Positions 34,932 to 43,401 of a stretch of DNA of 64,000 nucleotides are shown one piece after another. The notes under the pieces were generated by a model, which worked only from the letters and a program-made list of their open reading frames with translations, was not told the DNA's origin and did no database searches. The DNA lies in contig JAODBD010000011.1 in the NCBI GenBank assembly GCA_025463785.1, positions 186,001 through 250,000 on the forward strand. The letters run 5' to 3'. This DNA is from Glaciihabitans sp. Its GTDB lineage: Bacteria; Actinomycetota; Actinomycetes; Actinomycetales; Microbacteriaceae. Position numbers and translations under genes: made by a program. Every line of letters begins with the position of its first letter. Within the stretch, counting starts at the first letter, position 1.

Positions 34932-35549
34932 TCACTCGTGAGCGGCCTCCGCGGCCGAAACCTTCGCCGGCCGACCGCGCTTGGGCACCTCGGTACTCAG
35001 CGGAATGGGCCCGGCCACTCCAGCGGCGACCGCACGCGCCAGCCGCGTTTCCGAGTGGTCGAGCCAGCGTACCTCTGCCTCGGCGGCAAAGATCATCGAG
35101 TCGACGACGAGCAGCCATGCCAGCTCCTCCGACGACTCAGGGTTGTCGGTCGCGTTCTTGGTTCGAGTGAGCTCCTGCAGTGTCTTCAGGGTCGAGTTGC
35201 GCTGCACCTGGATGACGTGCGTGATGTCCACGCCGGGCAACGTCACCGCGATCGCCAGTTTGATCGCCAGTTCGTCTCGCGCGGAGGCCGCCCTGACGAC
35301 CGGCGAACCCAGCCAGTTTGTCACCTCAGTTCGTCCCGCGTCCGTGATCTCGTAGTAGTTCTGCCCGTCGGCGTCGATATCGGCCTTCTGCACCAGTCCG
35401 TCGCGTTCGAGGCGGTCAAGCGTGTTGTAGATCTGGCCGACATTGATAGGCCAGGTGGAGCCGGTGCGACGATCGAACTCGGATCGAAGCTGGTAGCCGT
35501 AACACGGCCCCTGATTCAGGATGGCGAGCAAACTCTGGCGGACTGACAC
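34932..35549 (-). CDS. PadR-family transcriptional regulator
   Basis: 205 residues. The winged helix is MSVRQSLLAILNQGPCYGYQ, PINVGQIYNTLDRLERDGLV and the wing DGQNYYEITDAGR; the helical C-terminal dimerisation domain (about residues 90-180) belongs to the Vir_act_alpha_C type. A Lys/Arg/Ala-rich tail KRGRPAKVSAAE closes it. It probably represses its own promoter (palindrome at 35575). Convergent with the polymerase gene. Confidence 0.92.
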   Translation of the reverse strand: MSVRQSLLAILNQGPCYGYQLRSEFDRRTGSTWPINVGQIYNTLDRLERDGLVQKADIDADGQNYYEITDAGRTEVTNWLGSPVVRAASARDELAIKLAIAVTLPGVDITHVIQVQRNSTLKTLQELTRTKNATDNPESSEELAWLLVVDSMIFAAEAEVRWLDHSETRLARAVAAGVAGPIPLSTEVPKRGRPAKVSAAEAAHE

Positions 35550-35574
35550 GGAGCCTCCGAATATGAGTACCTAG

Positions 35575-35597
35575 TATGTGATTACGCAGTATACATA
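35575..35597. promoter_or_regulatory. Candidate PadR operator upstream of padR
   Basis: TATGT (35575-35579) and ACATA (35593-35597) form an inverted repeat about 25 bp upstream of the padR start, inside an AT-rich stretch. PadR proteins often bind ATGT...ACAT repeats, though usually with 8 rather than 13 bases between. Confidence 0.4.
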
Positions 35598-35756
35598 TAT
35601 TGCCAGTTCACACAGAGAGGCCGGAAACTAGTCCAAATCGGCATTTCGAATAACACTCTTGTTATTCGCATGTCTTTTCGGTCATAATTCATTCAATACA
35701 CGGTTATCCGTTCATTAGGTCGATGGGGAAGTCGCACCTGAACGAATGGAGAGATC

Positions 35757-36260
35757 GTGGCTGCAACAACCGCTCGCGGAGTGCTGTATGTGCACTCCGC
35801 TCCTCGCGCCCTCTGCCCACACATTGAGTGGGCGGCCGGGCGCGCGCTCGATCGCGCCGTCAACTTCAACTGGGATGACCAGCCGGTACTCAAGGGCGCT
35901 CAACGCGCCGAGTACTACTGGGAGGGCTCCCGTGGGACCGGTGCAGCGTTGGCGTCTGCCCTTCGTGGCTGGGAACACCTGCGCTACGAGGTGACTGAGG
36001 ACGCCAGCGCCGGTTCCGACGGGGGTCGCTGGATGCACACGCCTGACCTCGGCATCTTCTTCGCCCAGACCGACACCGTCGGCAACGTAGTCATCCCGGA
36101 GGATCGCGTTCGATACGCGATGGAGGTCGCCGGATCCAACTCACTCGAGCTTCATCGTGAGTTGCGACTTGCTCTTGGCCAGGCCTGGGATGACGAACTC
36201 GAAGCGTTCCGCCATGCCAGCGACAACTCACAAGTCGTTTGGCTCCATAAGGTCGGTTGA
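35757..36260 (+). CDS. DUF3145 family protein
   Basis: 167 residues, soluble. The whole length fits the actinobacterium-specific DUF3145 family: RGVLYVHSAPRALCPHIEWA, FNWDDQPVLKGAQRAEYYWE and DDELEAFRHASDNSQVVWLH. Function unknown. The GTG start has GGAGAG seven bases upstream. A terminator follows, so it is a single-gene unit. Confidence 0.92.
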   Translation: MAATTARGVLYVHSAPRALCPHIEWAAGRALDRAVNFNWDDQPVLKGAQRAEYYWEGSRGTGAALASALRGWEHLRYEVTEDASAGSDGGRWMHTPDLGIFFAQTDTVGNVVIPEDRVRYAMEVAGSNSLELHRELRLALGQAWDDELEAFRHASDNSQVVWLHKVG

Positions 36261-36278
36261 AGATCGGCTAGGTGCCGC

Positions 36279-36328
36279 GTCCCGCGTGCCGATCAGTTCC
36301 CCCAACTGATCGACGCGCGGGACTTTTT
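36279..36328 (+). terminator. Rho-independent terminator after the DUF3145 gene
   Basis: GTCCCGCG (36279-36286) pairs with CGCGGGAC (36316-36323), and the inner GATCAGTT pairs with AACTGATC; TTTTT follows directly. Confidence 0.9.
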
Positions 36329-36370
36329 CGTTTCGGCTCTATTACTTTCGCACATGGCATGCAATACTAA

Positions 36371-36380
36371 ACCATATGGT
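36371..36380. promoter_or_regulatory. Palindrome ACCATATGGT overlapping the ArsR start codon
   Basis: A perfect 10-bp palindrome whose centre contains the ATG of the ArsR-type regulator (36376). Placed there, a bound repressor would block transcription or initiation of its own operon; autoregulation is inferred. Confidence 0.45.
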
Positions 36381-36699
36381 AAACAATCGTTCTCTTGACG
36401 CGGTCTACTCGGCGCTAGCAGACCCGACACGACGGCAGATGGTGGAGCGATTGCGACAGGGATCGCTGTCCGTCAGCGACCTCGCGGCTCCGTTTTCGAT
36501 GACTCTTGCTGCAGTCGGCAAGCACATCGCCGTGCTGGAAGCCGCACACATCATCAGCACGGCCAAGAATGGCCGCGTCCGCAGCTGCGCAATAGTTCCG
36601 CACGCTCTGGCCGATGCAACACAGTGGATTACTGATCAGGAGGCGTTCTGGAACAACCGGATCGATGCTCTTGTCAGTTACTTGGAGGAGAAGAAATGA
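36376..36699 (+). CDS. ArsR/SmtB-family transcriptional regulator
   Basis: 107 residues, one winged helix-turn-helix: YSALADPTRRQMVERLRQGS, VSDLAAPFSMTLAAVGKHIA and VLEAAHIISTAKNGRVRSCA. The Cys ligands of metal sensors are absent, so it belongs to the non-metal branch (SdpR-like) that usually pairs with an SRPBCC protein, exactly the gene overlapping its 3' end. Confidence 0.92.
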   Translation: MVNNRSLDAVYSALADPTRRQMVERLRQGSLSVSDLAAPFSMTLAAVGKHIAVLEAAHIISTAKNGRVRSCAIVPHALADATQWITDQEAFWNNRIDALVSYLEEKK

Positions 36700-37121
36700 C
36701 CGACAGTTTCACCATCACCCGCGACATCGCTGCGTCACCTGAACGCGTCTGGGCTGCATTTACCGACGCCGGCCAGTATGCGGCCTGGATTTGGCCAGCC
36801 GACTGGTTGACGGAGTGTGAGATCGAGCCGCGAGTTGGCGGTGACTTCCGAGTCGCGTCCGGCCCGATGGGCATGGAGGTTCACGGAACCTACATCACGG
36901 TAGAACCGGTCACCCGGCTCGCGCTGACCTGGCGGTGGCATGACAACACGGACGAATCACTTGTGACTATCACCCTTGAACCCATTGCAAACGGAACCAG
37001 GCTCGTCCTGGCCCATGAGAACTTCACGACCGACGAGAGCCGAGCGGCGCACGAGCAGGGCTGGAACGACTGCCTGGACCGCCTGCCCGGGTACCTTTCG
37101 GTCGCCGAGCCAGCGATCTAG
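36696..37121 (+). CDS. SRPBCC (AHSA1-like) domain protein
   Basis: 141 residues forming one START/Bet v1-like domain: FTITRDIAASPERVWAAFTD, WWRWHD-type region LALTWRWHDNTDESLVTITL and the terminal HEQGWNDCLDRLPGYLS. These bind hydrophobic ligands; the ligand is unknown. It overlaps the ArsR gene (ATGA) and forms a regulator-ligand protein pair with it. Confidence 0.92.
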   Translation: MTDSFTITRDIAASPERVWAAFTDAGQYAAWIWPADWLTECEIEPRVGGDFRVASGPMGMEVHGTYITVEPVTRLALTWRWHDNTDESLVTITLEPIANGTRLVLAHENFTTDESRAAHEQGWNDCLDRLPGYLSVAEPAI

Positions 37122-37127
37122 AGCGCG

Positions 37128-37162
37128 ATGCTGGCTCCCGATTGCCGCGGGAGCCGGCATCG
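37128..37162. terminator. Bidirectional terminator between the SRPBCC gene and fabF
   Basis: GATGCTGGCTCCC pairs with GGGAGCCGGCATC (13 bp with one G.T) around a 9-nt loop between two convergent genes. Confidence 0.7.
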
Positions 37163-37166
37163 GAAC

Positions 37167-38408
37167 TCAGTCGCCGTAGTTGCGGAACGCGACGACGGCG
37201 TTGTGGCCGCCGAAACCGAACGAGTTGCTGATTGCCAGCAGTGGGCCGTCTGCGAGTGTGCGAGGCGACGTGACGACATCCAGAACGATCGCAGGATCCT
37301 GCTCGGTCAGGTTGATGGTCGGCGGCGCGGTGCGGTCGTGCAGGGCAAGGATCGTGAAGATGGCTTCGAGCGCTCCGGTGCCGCCGAGGAGATGACCCGT
37401 CGCCGCCTTGGTCGCCGAGACGGCGATGTTCGGCAGGTGATCGCCGAATACGCGCAGTAGCGACTTGTATTCCGCGACATCGCCAACCGGCGTGCTGGTG
37501 GCATGAGCGTTGACATGCACGACATCCGTTGGTACAGCGTCCGCCTGCTCGATTGCGGCCTTCATGGCACGCGCTGCCGCTGAACCCTCGGGGTCGGGGG
37601 CCGTGATGTGGTACGAATCGCTGGTGACCGCACCGCCCGCCAACTCGGCGTAGATTCTCGCGCCACGAGCGAGCGCGTGTTCCTCGGTTTCGAGGATCAC
37701 CGTCGCTGCACCTTCGCCAAGAACGAAGCCGTCACGCGACACATCGAAGGGTCGGGATGCCGTCGCCGGGTCGTCATTGCGCTTGGACAACGCCTGCATC
37801 GCCGCGAACGACGCGATGGGCATGGGGTGAATGACCGACTCGGTGCCCCCAGCGATGATGACGTCTGCGAGACCCATCTGAAGGTGCTCGTAGGCGTTCG
37901 CGATGGCCTCGGTGCTGGACGCGCATGCTGACACGTCGGTGCGGGCAAACGCACGTGCCGACAGCGACATGCTGATGGCAGCGGATGCCGCATTCGGCAT
38001 AAGCATCGGGATCGTCATCGGGAGAACCCGACGCGGGCCCTTCTCCTTCAGTGTGTCCCAGGCGTCGAGGAGTGTCCACAGGCCACCGATGCCGGTCGAG
38101 TACTCAACGCCGATACGAATGGGGTCATCGCTCGGTGAGCCGGCATCCGCCCAGGCTTCGCGAGCAGAAATCAGCGCAAGCTGGCTGGAGGGGTCGAGTC
38201 GCTTGTACTCGACGCGTTCGAGAACTTCTTCTGGACGCACTTTGGCCTGGCCAGCAAAGTGAACCGGTAGGTCGAGATCTTTCACCCAGTCGGCCTTGAT
38301 CGTGCTGATACCCGATTCTCCGGCGAGAAGAGCCTTCCATGAATCGGGGGCTGTACCGCCGAGCGGAGAGGTGGCGCCGATGCCGGTAACTACGATTTTC
38401 TTGGTCAT
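37167..38408 (-). CDS. fabF: Beta-ketoacyl-ACP synthase II (FabF)
   Basis: Condenses malonyl-ACP with growing acyl-ACP in type II fatty-acid synthesis. 413 residues, thiolase fold with the Cys-His-His triad: DVSACASSTEAIANAYEHLQ (Cys near residue 165), VNAHATSTPVGD and KAATGHLLGGTGALEA. It is the last gene of the fabD-fabH-acpP-fabF series, 92 bp after acpP, with a hairpin between. Confidence 0.96.
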   Translation of the reverse strand: MTKKIVVTGIGATSPLGGTAPDSWKALLAGESGISTIKADWVKDLDLPVHFAGQAKVRPEEVLERVEYKRLDPSSQLALISAREAWADAGSPSDDPIRIGVEYSTGIGGLWTLLDAWDTLKEKGPRRVLPMTIPMLMPNAASAAISMSLSARAFARTDVSACASSTEAIANAYEHLQMGLADVIIAGGTESVIHPMPIASFAAMQALSKRNDDPATASRPFDVSRDGFVLGEGAATVILETEEHALARGARIYAELAGGAVTSDSYHITAPDPEGSAAARAMKAAIEQADAVPTDVVHVNAHATSTPVGDVAEYKSLLRVFGDHLPNIAVSATKAATGHLLGGTGALEAIFTILALHDRTAPPTINLTEQDPAIVLDVVTSPRTLADGPLLAISNSFGFGGHNAVVAFRNYGD

Positions 38409-38458
38409 ATCGTTTCCTTGTGGATCAGGCGGCGAAAGCGTTCGACGCCGCGCCGCTA

Positions 38459-38482
38459 GCCGACCAGTAGAGTCTGGTCGGC
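38459..38482 (-). promoter_or_regulatory. Hairpin between acpP and fabF
   Basis: GCCGACCAG and CTGGTCGGC pair perfectly over 9 bp around TAGAGT. It may partly terminate or stabilise the transcript so that acyl carrier protein is made in excess over FabF. Confidence 0.5.
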
Positions 38483-38500
38483 CAGCTGCGAATACTGGAT

Positions 38501-38749
38501 CTAGCCCTGTGCTGCAGTGATAAAGCTGACGGCGTCACCCACGGTCTTGAGGTTCTTGACCTCTTCGTCGGGGATCTTCACGTCGAACTTCTCTTCGGCG
38601 TTCACAACGATCGTCATCATCGAAATGGAGTCGATGTCGAGGTCGTCGGTGAAGGACTTGTCCAGCTCGACCGTGTCGGTTGCGATGCCGGTCTCATCGT
38701 TGATGAGTTCTGCGAGACCTGCGAGAACTTCTTCGGTGGACAGTGCCAT
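38501..38749 (-). CDS. acpP: Acyl carrier protein
   Basis: 82 residues, acidic four-helix protein. The phosphopantetheine serine lies in FTDDLDIDSISMMTIVVNAE (DSI, near residue 41). It carries acyl chains between the Fab enzymes encoded around it. AAGGAGATAAAC-type ribosome-binding sequence precedes the ATG, fitting high expression. Confidence 0.96.
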   Translation of the reverse strand: MALSTEEVLAGLAELINDETGIATDTVELDKSFTDDLDIDSISMMTIVVNAEEKFDVKIPDEEVKNLKTVGDAVSFITAAQG

Positions 38750-38797
38750 TGTTTATCTCCTTGAGGGTGTCGTTATGACCGTTGAATAGCTTATTCG

Positions 38798-39802
38798 CTA
38801 GGGGAGCACTACGACTTGCGCGCCGAAGACGAGCCCCGCGCCAAATCCAATCTGCAGGGCAAGGCCACCGCTGACTTCCGGATGCTCTTTGAGAAGTCGG
38901 TGAGTCGCCAAAGGGATGGACGCGGCCGAGGTATTGCCGGTCGTTTCGATGTCGCGGCCGATCACGACAGACTCAGGCAGCTTCAGTTGCTTGGCCAGCT
39001 CATCGATGATTCGCATGTTCGCCTGGTGCGGGATGAAGGCGGCGAGGTCGTCTGCGGTAATTCCTGCGACATCCAGAGCCTGCTTGGCAACCTTCGCCAT
39101 CTCCCAGACCGCCCAGCGGAATACCGCTGGGCCCTCCTGGCGCAGAGTCGGCCACGGGACGACGCCGTCGCGCGCGTCAGTCAGCGTGCCGTTCATGCCG
39201 ACGACGTCGGCCTTGGACCCGTCTGAACCCCACACCGGAGCTGCGATGCCAGGGCTGTCGCTCGGCCCGATAACCGCGGCTCCCGCGCCATCGCCCAGCA
39301 GAAACGAGATCGAACGGTCGCCCGGATCGACGACATCCGACAGTTTCTCGGCACCGATCACGAGAGCATAGTGCGCGGCGCCGGATCGGATGAGAGCGTC
39401 TGCCTGCGTGACCGCGTAGCTAAAACCGGCACATGCCGCGTTCTCGTCGTATGCGGCCGCAGGGTTGGCTCCGACGCGATCGGCGACCACGGCGGCCATC
39501 GACGGCGTCTGTTGGACGTTGCTGATGGTTGCCACGATCACGAGATCAATGTCTGCTGCGGCGATACCCGACTTTTCGATTGCCTCGCGTCCGGCGTCCG
39601 TTGCGAGGTCTGTTGCCGAAATGCCGTGGGATGCCCTGGTGCGCGTGATGATGCCGGTGCGTTGGCGGATCCACTCGTCGCTCGAATTGATCGGGCCAAT
39701 GAGGTCGTCGTTCGGAACGATCAGGTCGCCGCGCGCGGCGCCATAGCTGTAGATGCGGGTGAATTGCGCGCCCACGGACTGCTTGAGGGTTGGGTTGGTC
39801 AT
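38798..39802 (-). CDS. fabH: Beta-ketoacyl-ACP synthase III (FabH)
   Basis: Starts fatty-acid synthesis by joining acyl-CoA to malonyl-ACP. 334 residues with Cys in ENAACAGFSYAVTQADALIR (near residue 120), His in FIPHQANMRIIDELAKQLKL, and Asn in IETTGNTSAASIPLATHRLL. ATG 39802 follows the fabD stop by 4 bp; a GTG at 39814 would overlap fabD and add four residues. Confidence 0.95.
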   Translation of the reverse strand: MTNPTLKQSVGAQFTRIYSYGAARGDLIVPNDDLIGPINSSDEWIRQRTGIITRTRASHGISATDLATDAGREAIEKSGIAAADIDLVIVATISNVQQTPSMAAVVADRVGANPAAAYDENAACAGFSYAVTQADALIRSGAAHYALVIGAEKLSDVVDPGDRSISFLLGDGAGAAVIGPSDSPGIAAPVWGSDGSKADVVGMNGTLTDARDGVVPWPTLRQEGPAVFRWAVWEMAKVAKQALDVAGITADDLAAFIPHQANMRIIDELAKQLKLPESVVIGRDIETTGNTSAASIPLATHRLLKEHPEVSGGLALQIGFGAGLVFGAQVVVLP

Positions 39803-39806
39803 TGGA

Positions 39807-40724
39807 TTACGCACCGTTCATCATGTCGTAGGCGGCCGAGAGATCATCTGGCGTCTTCACTGCCACCGTGGGAACGCCTTTCAGCCCGCGCTTCGCCAGC
39901 CCCGCCAGGGCGCCAGCGGGAGCGAGTTCGATGAGCCCGGTCACGCCGGCGACGGCCAGCGAGTCCATGGTCAGGTCCCACCTGACCGGGGATGAGACCT
40001 GGCCGACCATGAGGTCGACGAAGGTCGTACCGCTTTCGACAATGGAGCCGTCGCGGTTGGTCCAAATGGTCATCGTCGGGTCACTGGCCCAGATCTTGCT
40101 CGCGACCCCGTGCAGCTGCTCGACGGCGGGCTGCATATAGTGCGTGTGGAAGGCGCCCGCGACCTGCAGCGGGATAACCCGTGTCCCCGGTACGGGATCT
40201 TCGCTGAGTTTGGCCAGCGCGGAGAGCGCTCCGGCGACCACGATCTGGCCGCCGCCATTGAAGTTCGCCGGCTCGAGGCCGAGTTGCTCAAGGCGCTCGA
40301 GAAGGGTCGCCTCGTCCCCGCCGATGACCGCACTCATTCCGGTCGTCTCGAGGGCTGCGGCTGCGGCCATGCCCCTGCTGCGCTCGCGCACGAAGGTCAG
40401 CGCCTCTTCCTCGCTCAGGATGCCTGCGGCGAAAGACGCCGTCACCTCACCAACGGAATGGCCGGCCACCCCATCGATTCTGCCGCGACGACCGTCCTCG
40501 CAAAGCCCGCGGAAGGCCAGGAGTCCGGCCGCAACGATTAGCGGCTGCGCGACGGCGGTATCCCGAATGGTGTCTGCATCGCTCGTCGTCCCGTGCTTCA
40601 CGAGGTCGATCCCCACCGACTCAGAGATGCGTTCGAGGTGTTCGCGGTAGGAGGGTTCCGCGATCCAGGGTTCGAGAAAGCCGGGAGTTTGGGAGCCCTG
40701 ACCGGGCGCTACGACAACAATCAC
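39807..40724 (-). CDS. fabD: Malonyl-CoA:ACP transacylase (FabD)
   Basis: Loads malonate onto ACP. 305 residues, alpha/beta hydrolase-like: VVAPGQGSQTPGFLEPW at the start, active serine in GVAGHSVGEVTASFAAGI (near residue 90), catalytic His in VAGAFHTHYMQPAVEQL. GTG start. It heads the compact fabD-fabH-acpP-fabF series; the regulator fasR is 2.7 kb upstream rather than adjacent. Confidence 0.95.
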   Translation of the reverse strand: MIVVVAPGQGSQTPGFLEPWIAEPSYREHLERISESVGIDLVKHGTTSDADTIRDTAVAQPLIVAAGLLAFRGLCEDGRRGRIDGVAGHSVGEVTASFAAGILSEEEALTFVRERSRGMAAAAALETTGMSAVIGGDEATLLERLEQLGLEPANFNGGGQIVVAGALSALAKLSEDPVPGTRVIPLQVAGAFHTHYMQPAVEQLHGVASKIWASDPTMTIWTNRDGSIVESGTTFVDLMVGQVSSPVRWDLTMDSLAVAGVTGLIELAPAGALAGLAKRGLKGVPTVAVKTPDDLSAAYDMMNGA

Positions 40725-40836
40725 GTACCCAGTCTGCCAACACTTGGGGCCATCGTGCTGTCACATCGATCCAAACATCGCCTGATTCGTTGTGCGCGTC
40801 CTCCAATCGGGGGCTCGGGGAGGCCCCTGAATACCG

Positions 40837-42276
40837 CTACAGCGAGGTGTGCGTAATTTGCCCAGCCAGCAGAGTTGCTGCGACTGGCATGAGGCGCAAC
40901 TCGGTCGGTGTCGCGGTGAGCGGATCGATATCAGTGATAACGAGGTCGGCCGGCTGACCAACCGAAACAGTCGTTCGAGAGGATGCCGCAATCGCGTGTG
41001 CGACATCCACCGCCTGTTCTGGATGCCACGGAGCGCGCCCGCCCCGAGTTCGCATGACCGCTGCCGCGATCGTCACCCAGGGGTCGAGCCGGGACACGGG
41101 AGCGTCCGACCCGAAGAGAAGTGTCGCACCGGCCGCAAGGAGAGACTGCAACGGAAACGCGCGGCCCGTGCGCCCGGCCCAGTACCGATCGGCAACATCC
41201 CGATCATCGACAGCATGATCGGGCTGCACGCTTGCAACGACACCGAGCTGACCGAACCGCGGCAGGTCACTATCGCTCACGAGTTGCGCGTGCTCGATAC
41301 GTCCCCCGATCCCGGCCTCGGCAAACGCGTCGAGGGCAACGGTGTTGGCGTGATCGCCGATCGCATGTACTGACGACTCAATGCCCGCAGCAGCCGCGAT
41401 TCTCAGGAGCGCAACGAGATGATCCGGGGCAACGGTGAGCAGGCCGCGCGAACCTTGCGTGCCCTCAGTACCCGGGAACTCGTCATAGCAGTACGCCGTG
41501 CGCGTGTTGAGCGAACCATCGATCAGAATCTTCAAGTTGCCCATGGTCAGCAGCTCACTCACGCGGTCGCCCGAGCGCAGCCCGAGCGAGATCGCGCGAT
41601 CGAGGTGCTCGGGATAGACGCCGAACTCGACTCGAAGGGAGACGGTACCCGCGGCCTGACGGCGGGTCCAGGTGTCGAGGTTCCACCCCATTTCGTAGTC
41701 GACGATGCCCACCACCCCGCGAGTCGCGGCGGCTCGAGCCGCCGCATCTGCCCAACCGTCGAGGAGGTCATTGGCAACGGTGTCGATGAGACCAGTCACC
41801 CGAAAGGCCTCCTCCTCACGGAGCAGACCGGTTGGGTGGCCCCGATGGCCGAACTGCTCGAGCGCCGCGGAGTTGAGCCAGACCGAGTGCAGGTCACCGC
41901 TGACGACGACGATGGGGCTCGGGGATGCCGCGTCCAAATCCGCGAGGTTGGGCGCATCGGGCCAGAGCGCGTCTCGAAATCCCACCGCGACGAAGGGGTT
42001 TGCCGCGCCCGGACGCATGGCAGCTGCGATGCGACGCGCGGTTTCCGCTGCCGACGGGGCATCTGCGACATCAAGGCGCGACGCCTGCAGAGCCCACTGG
42101 CTGAAATGCACGTGGTTGTCCCAAAGGCCTGGTCCGAGCCATCGGCCAGCGAGGTCGATGCTGTCATCGTCGTCTTGGGATGCGTCTTGCCCGGCCTCGG
42201 CGATGTCGATAATCACGCCTCGCCCGACCCGCACATCGACGACGCGCGAACCGAGTCGCGCGTTACGCAGCAGCAT
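40837..42276 (-). CDS. YtcJ-like amidohydrolase
   Basis: 479 residues from ATG 42276 (MLLRNARLGSRVVDVRVGRG); a TTG at 42294 would add six. The metal-dependent hydrolase (amidohydrolase_3) layout is clear: GPGLWDNHVHFSQWALQAS (HxH near residue 56), IDGSLNTRTAYCYDEFPGT, HAIGDHANTVALDAFAE, RIEHAQLV and LLFGSDAPVSRLDPWVTIAA with the conserved Asp. Substrate unknown. It sits between fasR and fabD, where close relatives have no gene, and is on the same strand. Confidence 0.9.
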   Translation of the reverse strand: MLLRNARLGSRVVDVRVGRGVIIDIAEAGQDASQDDDDSIDLAGRWLGPGLWDNHVHFSQWALQASRLDVADAPSAAETARRIAAAMRPGAANPFVAVGFRDALWPDAPNLADLDAASPSPIVVVSGDLHSVWLNSAALEQFGHRGHPTGLLREEEAFRVTGLIDTVANDLLDGWADAAARAAATRGVVGIVDYEMGWNLDTWTRRQAAGTVSLRVEFGVYPEHLDRAISLGLRSGDRVSELLTMGNLKILIDGSLNTRTAYCYDEFPGTEGTQGSRGLLTVAPDHLVALLRIAAAAGIESSVHAIGDHANTVALDAFAEAGIGGRIEHAQLVSDSDLPRFGQLGVVASVQPDHAVDDRDVADRYWAGRTGRAFPLQSLLAAGATLLFGSDAPVSRLDPWVTIAAAVMRTRGGRAPWHPEQAVDVAHAIAASSRTTVSVGQPADLVITDIDPLTATPTELRLMPVAATLLAGQITHTSL

Positions 42277-42360
42277 TGCGGCCCGGGTGCTCAACAGTCA
42301 TGCGCTCAGTCTGCCAATATCCGGGCCGCTGCGATTTCGTTCCTGTGCACAACTTTGCTG

Positions 42361-43374
42361 TCAGAGAGCTACTTGCGTTCTGACCAGCATCTTCCCCGTG
42401 TTTGCGCCGTTCAGGAGCCCGTAGAAAGCATCGAGCGCGTTGTCGATGCCATCGACGATGGTCTCATCGCAGGCAAAGTCTCCCGAGGCGACGAGCGGCC
42501 CAACCTCTGCGGCAAATGCCTCGGCGTGCTGCCAATAGTTGATGATCGTGAAGCCCTCCAGGCGCAGACCCTTGGTAGTGAGCATCCACAGGTTTCGCGG
42601 ACCGGGCGGCATCTTTTCCTCGTTGTAGCTTGCAACGGAACCGCAGAGGGCGGCGCGGCCGCCATTGTTCATGGCATAGATCGCGGCCTCCAGGTGATCG
42701 CCACCCACGTTGTCGAAGTAGACGTCGATACCGTCTGGTGCTGCCTCGGCGAGTTGGCGTGCGATTTTGCCGTCCTTGTAGTTGAACCCGGCGTCGTAGC
42801 CGTATTTGGAGGTCAGGACGGCGATCTTCTCGACCGACCCGGCGCTGCCCACGACACGAGAGGCGCCGTGCAGCCTGGCCAACTGGCCAACGGCGGACCC
42901 GACGGCTCCTGCGGCTCCCGAAACGAACACGCTGTCGCCCTCCTTCATCCCGGCAATGACGAAGAGCCCGATCCACGCGGTGAGGCCCGGGACTCCCAGC
43001 GCGCCAAGATAGACGGATGTCGGCAGGCCGGCTATTTCCTGCCGCTTCGAGAACTCGACATTCGCGCCTTGTGCCACATCTCGCCAGCCGCGCATGTGCT
43101 CGACCAGATCGCCAACGGCCAGGTCGGCAGACCGAGACTCGATCACCCGGCCGACGGCCCCGCCGAGCATGGTCTTGCCAAGCTCGAATGGCGGAATGTA
43201 CGACTTCATGTCGTTCATTCGCCCACGCATATATGGGTCGACCGAGATGAAGTCGTTGGCAACTCGCACTTCGCCTTCCGCCAGCGGAGGAAGCTCGACC
43301 TCCTCATAGGAGAAATCGGCGGCCTTCGGCCATCCGATCGGCCGGCTGACGAGTTTCCACTGGTGGCTGATCAT
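42361..43374 (-). CDS. NADP-dependent MDR-family oxidoreductase (CurA/leukotriene-dehydrogenase-like)
   Basis: 337 residues. Zinc-free medium-chain reductase: DYMRGRMND-type N-terminal sequence VDPYMRGRMNDMKSYIPPFE, catalytic-domain start LGALGVPGLTAWIGLFVIAG, nucleotide-binding AAGAVGSAVGQLARLHGASR, and DVYFDNVGGDHLEAAIYAMN. These reduce alkenal double bonds using NADPH. It lies directly downstream of fasR on the same strand. Confidence 0.92.
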   Translation of the reverse strand: MISHQWKLVSRPIGWPKAADFSYEEVELPPLAEGEVRVANDFISVDPYMRGRMNDMKSYIPPFELGKTMLGGAVGRVIESRSADLAVGDLVEHMRGWRDVAQGANVEFSKRQEIAGLPTSVYLGALGVPGLTAWIGLFVIAGMKEGDSVFVSGAAGAVGSAVGQLARLHGASRVVGSAGSVEKIAVLTSKYGYDAGFNYKDGKIARQLAEAAPDGIDVYFDNVGGDHLEAAIYAMNNGGRAALCGSVASYNEEKMPPGPRNLWMLTTKGLRLEGFTIINYWQHAEAFAAEVGPLVASGDFACDETIVDGIDNALDAFYGLLNGANTGKMLVRTQVAL

Positions 43375-43401
43375 CGATCTCCTTTGATCGTCGCGGGCTG
43401 G

